From an uncultured Lachnospiraceae bacterium (lineage in GTDB: Bacteria > Bacillota > Clostridia > Lachnospirales > Lachnospiraceae): 17,816 bases of DNA. The DNA lies in contig CAJUQJ010000064.1 of NCBI GenBank assembly GCA_910588215.1, positions 1 to 17,816 on the forward strand. The letters run 5' to 3'. The position numbers and the translations under genes are program-made. Below the pieces are notes generated by a model that saw only the letters and a list, made by a program, of their open reading frames with translations, searched no databases and was not told the DNA's origin. Shown piece after piece: positions 15,270 through 17,816 of this stretch. Within the stretch, counting starts at the first letter, position 1; the number at the start of each line of letters is the position of its first letter.

Positions 15270-15344
15270 AGTATCCTCCCTGTATTATATTACTGTGAAC
15301 GGTCCAATATTCTCCATAGCATCTTGACATCACTCCCGCCAAGA

Positions 15345-16241
15345 TCATATCTCTCCTTCAAATACACTGACCGCCGGTCCTGTCATATAGACCAGATCGG
15401 TTTCCCTGTCCCATTCGATCTCAATCTCACCACCTAATAGTTTAACAGTAACCTTGTTATCCGTCAAACCATTTAAGATACAGGCCACTACTGTGGCGCA
15501 GCACCCCGTACCACAGGCCAATGTCTCTCCCGTGCCCCGCTCCCAGACACGCATCTGCACCGTATTTCGGTTGAGAACCTTAACGAATTCCGTGTTGATC
15601 CGTTTCGGGAATCTCTCGTGTCTCTCGAAAGCCGGACCAATCTGCTCAATCTTTAAGCCCAACACATCATCCATGAAAATAACTGCGTGCGGGTTTCCCA
15701 TTGACACACATGTCATTCTGTATTCTTTCCCCTGTACAGTGATCGGTTCATCGATCACACTTTCCTTTCCGTCCACGCCAACGTTATTCTTGCCGCTCAC
15801 CGAAGTATCCCCTGACACACTGTCGGCACCCTCCATCGTAACCGGAATCAGTTCCGGTCTAAGTTCAGGTGCGCCCATGTTGACTCTGACGGTGTCCACT
15901 TTTCCTTCTTTTAAAAAAAGCTGCAAATATTTGATCTGCCCGCAACTTATAATGCTTATGTCGGTTTTATCCGTTAAGCCTTTATCATAGACATACTTCG
16001 CCACACAGCGGATACCATTCCCGCACATCTCCGACCGGCTGCCGTCTGCATTGTACATCTCCATCTCGAAATCGGCCTCTTCTGAAGGATTGATGAAGAT
16101 CGCACCATCCCCGCCGATGCCGAAATGCCTGTCACTGATACGCCGCACCAGCTCCGGCTTTTCCTCCGGCCCGATCTTCTCCCTAAGACCATTGATATAA
16201 ATATAATCATTTCCGCAGCCTTGCATTTTCGTAAATTTCAT
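15345..16241 (-). CDS. dapF: diaminopimelate epimerase
   Basis: DapF, 298 residues, a cofactor-independent racemase converting LL- to meso-diaminopimelate, the step right after DapL. The two catalytic cysteines are visible: Cys73 in EMCGNGIRC and Cys243 in ETLACGTGCC. The N-terminal MQGCGNDYIYI and the SMGNPHAVIF segment are also standard. It is about 20 residues longer than usual because of a Ser/Gly/Asp-rich stretch at about 139-164 (DSVSGDTSVSGKNNVG), between the two halves of the protein and likely a surface loop. The ATG at 16241 has GGGAG 12 bases upstream, a rather long spacing. Neither a clear promoter nor a terminator was found in the 151-base gap to the Rpn-family gene, so the upstream limit of the operon is open. 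Confidence 0.96.
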   Translation of the reverse strand: MKFTKMQGCGNDYIYINGLREKIGPEEKPELVRRISDRHFGIGGDGAIFINPSEEADFEMEMYNADGSRSEMCGNGIRCVAKYVYDKGLTDKTDISIISCGQIKYLQLFLKEGKVDTVRVNMGAPELRPELIPVTMEGADSVSGDTSVSGKNNVGVDGKESVIDEPITVQGKEYRMTCVSMGNPHAVIFMDDVLGLKIEQIGPAFERHERFPKRINTEFVKVLNRNTVQMRVWERGTGETLACGTGCCATVVACILNGLTDNKVTVKLLGGEIEIEWDRETDLVYMTGPAVSVFEGEI

Positions 16242-16392
16242 AGATTTATGTTACTCCCTTCCTGTTCTCTTCCCACTCCATAACATACTTTCACTCCTGT
16301 CAGTTCCAGTGCAAATGCTTCCTGGAAAATAGACTCCACTCCTTAACAGCATATCATATTCGGAGAGTAATGCCGTCCTATCCATAAAACTG

Positions 16393-17460
16393 CTACAGAC
16401 GAAACTCCCGAAAGAGTTCCTTCTGGTACGCCGGATCGAAAGCCGCCCGCTTTAAATCCTCCACCCGGTTCTGTTCGATCAGGATCCTGGCCAGATGGTT
16501 AGACCGTTCCACGCCAAGTGCCTGGCCTTGTTCTATCCCTTGTTCTATCCCTTGTTTTATTCCCTCTTCCATTCCTTCCTTTCGGATGGTCCTCTCATAC
16601 TTATCCACATCAAACTCTTCCAGCAACATTCCCAACACCTCCGCCCGATAATCTCGCAATGTCTCATACAGTATCCCATGCTCCATACAATACTGTATCG
16701 CCTGTTCCAGTGCTTCCTTTACTGTCAGACCGTCTGCCATAAACTGTCTGGACACCTCCACGAATTGTGCATACTCCTCCAGTACATGGCACCTGTCCAT
16801 CAGTTCACGGTTATACCCATAATTAATGTTGAGCATCCGCACCTTTAATTCCACGTCAGCTTCTCTGTTCCTGTTGATAAAGGCATCCGACAACCTTAAG
16901 ACCTCCTCTTCCGGAGCCTGCTTCTCACCGTTATAGAAGACGACACACTGCGGTGTCGGTAACGGAATCTGCTTTGTCCCATACAGGCTGCTCTCCGCCT
17001 GCTCAATCAGTTTCTGGTACTCCTCCGCCAGATAGATCAAAAACCGCACCGGCATATTAGAATTATATGTACTCTGGTGCTCATAGAGATTTAACGTTCC
17101 TGCCAGGATAAAAGCCAGATCGTTCTTCATGACCACATAGACCGCGCTCTCGATAGTCACTACCTGCAGAGCAGACGCATCCCGATAATCCGTACCGTTC
17201 AATGCGTTGTATAACTGCAGAAGTGCCTCCCTGTCCTTATCAAACAGGAAACGGAACAGTCTGTCTTTCGCGCTGCGACGGACCTTCCGATAACCGGTCC
17301 ATTTGATATATCTGCCGGCAAACCGCCTGATACCGTCCGCACCGCGTATCAATACACCTGCCCTTTCCCTGCGCCTTTCGAGTACCGCTTCTCTGCCAAA
17401 GTCGCTTCCTTCCTGTGATTTTAATGATTTCTGCTTTTGTGCCTTCTGCATTCTCTTCAC
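16393..17460 (-). CDS. Rpn family / PD-(D/E)XK transposase-like protein
   Basis: A protein of about 355 residues from the Rpn (recombination-promoting nuclease) / PD-(D/E)XK transposase family. The nuclease-like core starts at RRSAKDRLFRFLF (about 61-73). It continues with LYNALNGTDY, Glu104 (VVTIESAVY), Asp114 (MKNDLAFI) and Glu127-x-Gln129 (LYEHQSTYN), the expected catalytic set, all present. The C-terminus carries GIKQGIEQGIEQGQALG, a short tandem GIEQ repeat typical of these proteins and prone to slippage. The start chosen is a GTG with AAGGAG five bases upstream; an ATG three codons on, or an ATG five codons earlier without a good signal, are alternatives. The N-terminal 55 residues are very basic. 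It is a single-gene unit with its own promoter. Family members are often multicopy and of debated role. Confidence 0.85.
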   Translation of the reverse strand: MKRMQKAQKQKSLKSQEGSDFGREAVLERRRERAGVLIRGADGIRRFAGRYIKWTGYRKVRRSAKDRLFRFLFDKDREALLQLYNALNGTDYRDASALQVVTIESAVYVVMKNDLAFILAGTLNLYEHQSTYNSNMPVRFLIYLAEEYQKLIEQAESSLYGTKQIPLPTPQCVVFYNGEKQAPEEEVLRLSDAFINRNREADVELKVRMLNINYGYNRELMDRCHVLEEYAQFVEVSRQFMADGLTVKEALEQAIQYCMEHGILYETLRDYRAEVLGMLLEEFDVDKYERTIRKEGMEEGIKQGIEQGIEQGQALGVERSNHLARILIEQNRVEDLKRAAFDPAYQKELFREFRL

Positions 17461-17653
17461 CTTTTCTCCTTCCATATTCAGCAGAAGACTCCATCGGATT
17501 CCATATACAGCAACACCTGCGCGTTTCCCCAAGTGCCTGCACACCCTTCTGTCCCTGCCCTGTTAAGTTATCATTAGAAAAATCTGACAGAAACTGTCGG
17601 AATGTGCGAAAAGCACACTGTTAAGAATTTCTCCGATGTATTTGTATGGTTTT

Positions 17654-17682
17654 ATCATAATTCATGAATGTTTATTTGTCAA
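17654..17682 (-). promoter_or_regulatory. sigma-A promoter of the Rpn-family gene
   Basis: Consensus TTGACA (17677-17682), 17 bp, TATGAT (17654-17659) on the - strand. The leader would be about 185 bases and contains GTGTGC-TTTTC-GCACA and GACAG-TTT-CTGTC hairpins, the latter followed by AGATTTTTCT, which could act as a weak attenuator. Apart from this promoter and the possible start codon at 17786, the region 17461-17816 shows nothing else I can support. Confidence 0.65.
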
Positions 17683-17785
17683 TCACTTCCGGTGATCATA
17701 TTTGATCAGTCGTTATAGTTCGTTACTATTCACGGTGCAATGTCATTAAGTTAGCACCAGTAGCATAAGGCTTACTGCTGGAAAG

Positions 17786-17816
17786 ATGGCAAAAAAGGAT
17801 GCCCGGCTTCTCCATA
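17786..17816 (+). CDS. possible start of a partial CDS at the window edge
   Basis: ATG at 17786, preceded by GGAAAG, opens a frame reading MAKKDARLLH that runs off the window end. A short imperfect hairpin (CCAGTAG...CTGCTGG) and GGTGC...GCACC repeats lie just upstream. Ten codons are too few to identify it; a transposase or other mobile gene is one possibility, as is chance. Confidence 0.25.
   Translation, partial: MAKKDARLLH

Noticed and set aside
16242..16392. Promoter directly upstream of dapF
   Set aside because: Only isolated TATGTT and TTGCAC-like hexamers with 21-bp spacing; not convincing.
1..17816. CRISPR array, tRNA or rRNA genes, prophage or defence island
   Set aside because: No regularly spaced repeats, tRNA-like cloverleaf or rRNA sequence was seen on either strand; the gene content is mostly housekeeping and motility.

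Overview
The window looks like chromosome from a motile, low-to-mid-GC anaerobic Firmicute, most likely a Lachnospiraceae-type Clostridium relative. This rests on the gene content: two Firmicute-style short flagellins, LL-diaminopimelate aminotransferase (DapL) paired with DapF, a T-box-controlled aspS-gatCAB operon, a small DUF5684-type membrane protein and an Rpn/PD-(D/E)XK transposase-family protein. No rRNA, tRNA or CRISPR array is visible. The species assignment is inference.

Layout, left to right. 1-271: a hairpin and an AT-rich spacer. 272-1276 (-): aldo/keto reductase with, divergent from it, the decayed DNA-binding tail of an AraC-type regulator. 1735-3498 (-): first aspartyl-tRNA synthetase (aspS1) with its own promoter and a perfect 12-bp terminator hairpin. 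3621-3839: a 219-bp nested palindromic element. 3852-6250 (-): two tandem flagellin genes, with a sigma-28-like promoter upstream of the second copy. 6787-7599 (+): a membrane-anchored protein of unknown function. 7604-12851 (-): the operon aspS2-gatC-gatA-gatB, interrupted between aspS2 and gatC by a 188-bp element with 22-bp inverted ends, and preceded by a T-box riboswitch (13099-13447) with its own promoter. 13542-13913 (-): small membrane protein. 14055-16241 (-): dapF-dapL. 16393-17460 (-): Rpn-family protein with a consensus promoter. The last 30 bases may begin another CDS.

The most coherent system is the transamidation operon. The second AspRS carries an Asp-His-Gly-Gly loop resembling the one in the known non-discriminating Pseudomonas enzyme. 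It is co-transcribed with GatCAB, and its T-box specifier region reads GAAC, which contains both GAA (Glu) and AAC (Asn). The simplest reading is that aspS1 charges tRNA-Asp, while aspS2 mischarges tRNA-Asn with Asp for GatCAB to amidate, with the operon sensing uncharged tRNA-Asn and possibly tRNA-Glu or tRNA-Gln status. A two-codon Asn/Glu T-box of this kind is known from Clostridium acetobutylicum. What looks new here is the roughly 250-nt read-through leader: it contains a perfect 40-bp tandem repeat, a 19-bp and a 12-bp inverted repeat, and a further 12-nt segment complementary to the terminator's 3' arm.

Three different palindromic, MITE-like or structured-RNA-like elements lie in intergenic gaps (3621-3839, 10895-11082, 12882-13114). 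Their repeat status and function cannot be settled from one window.
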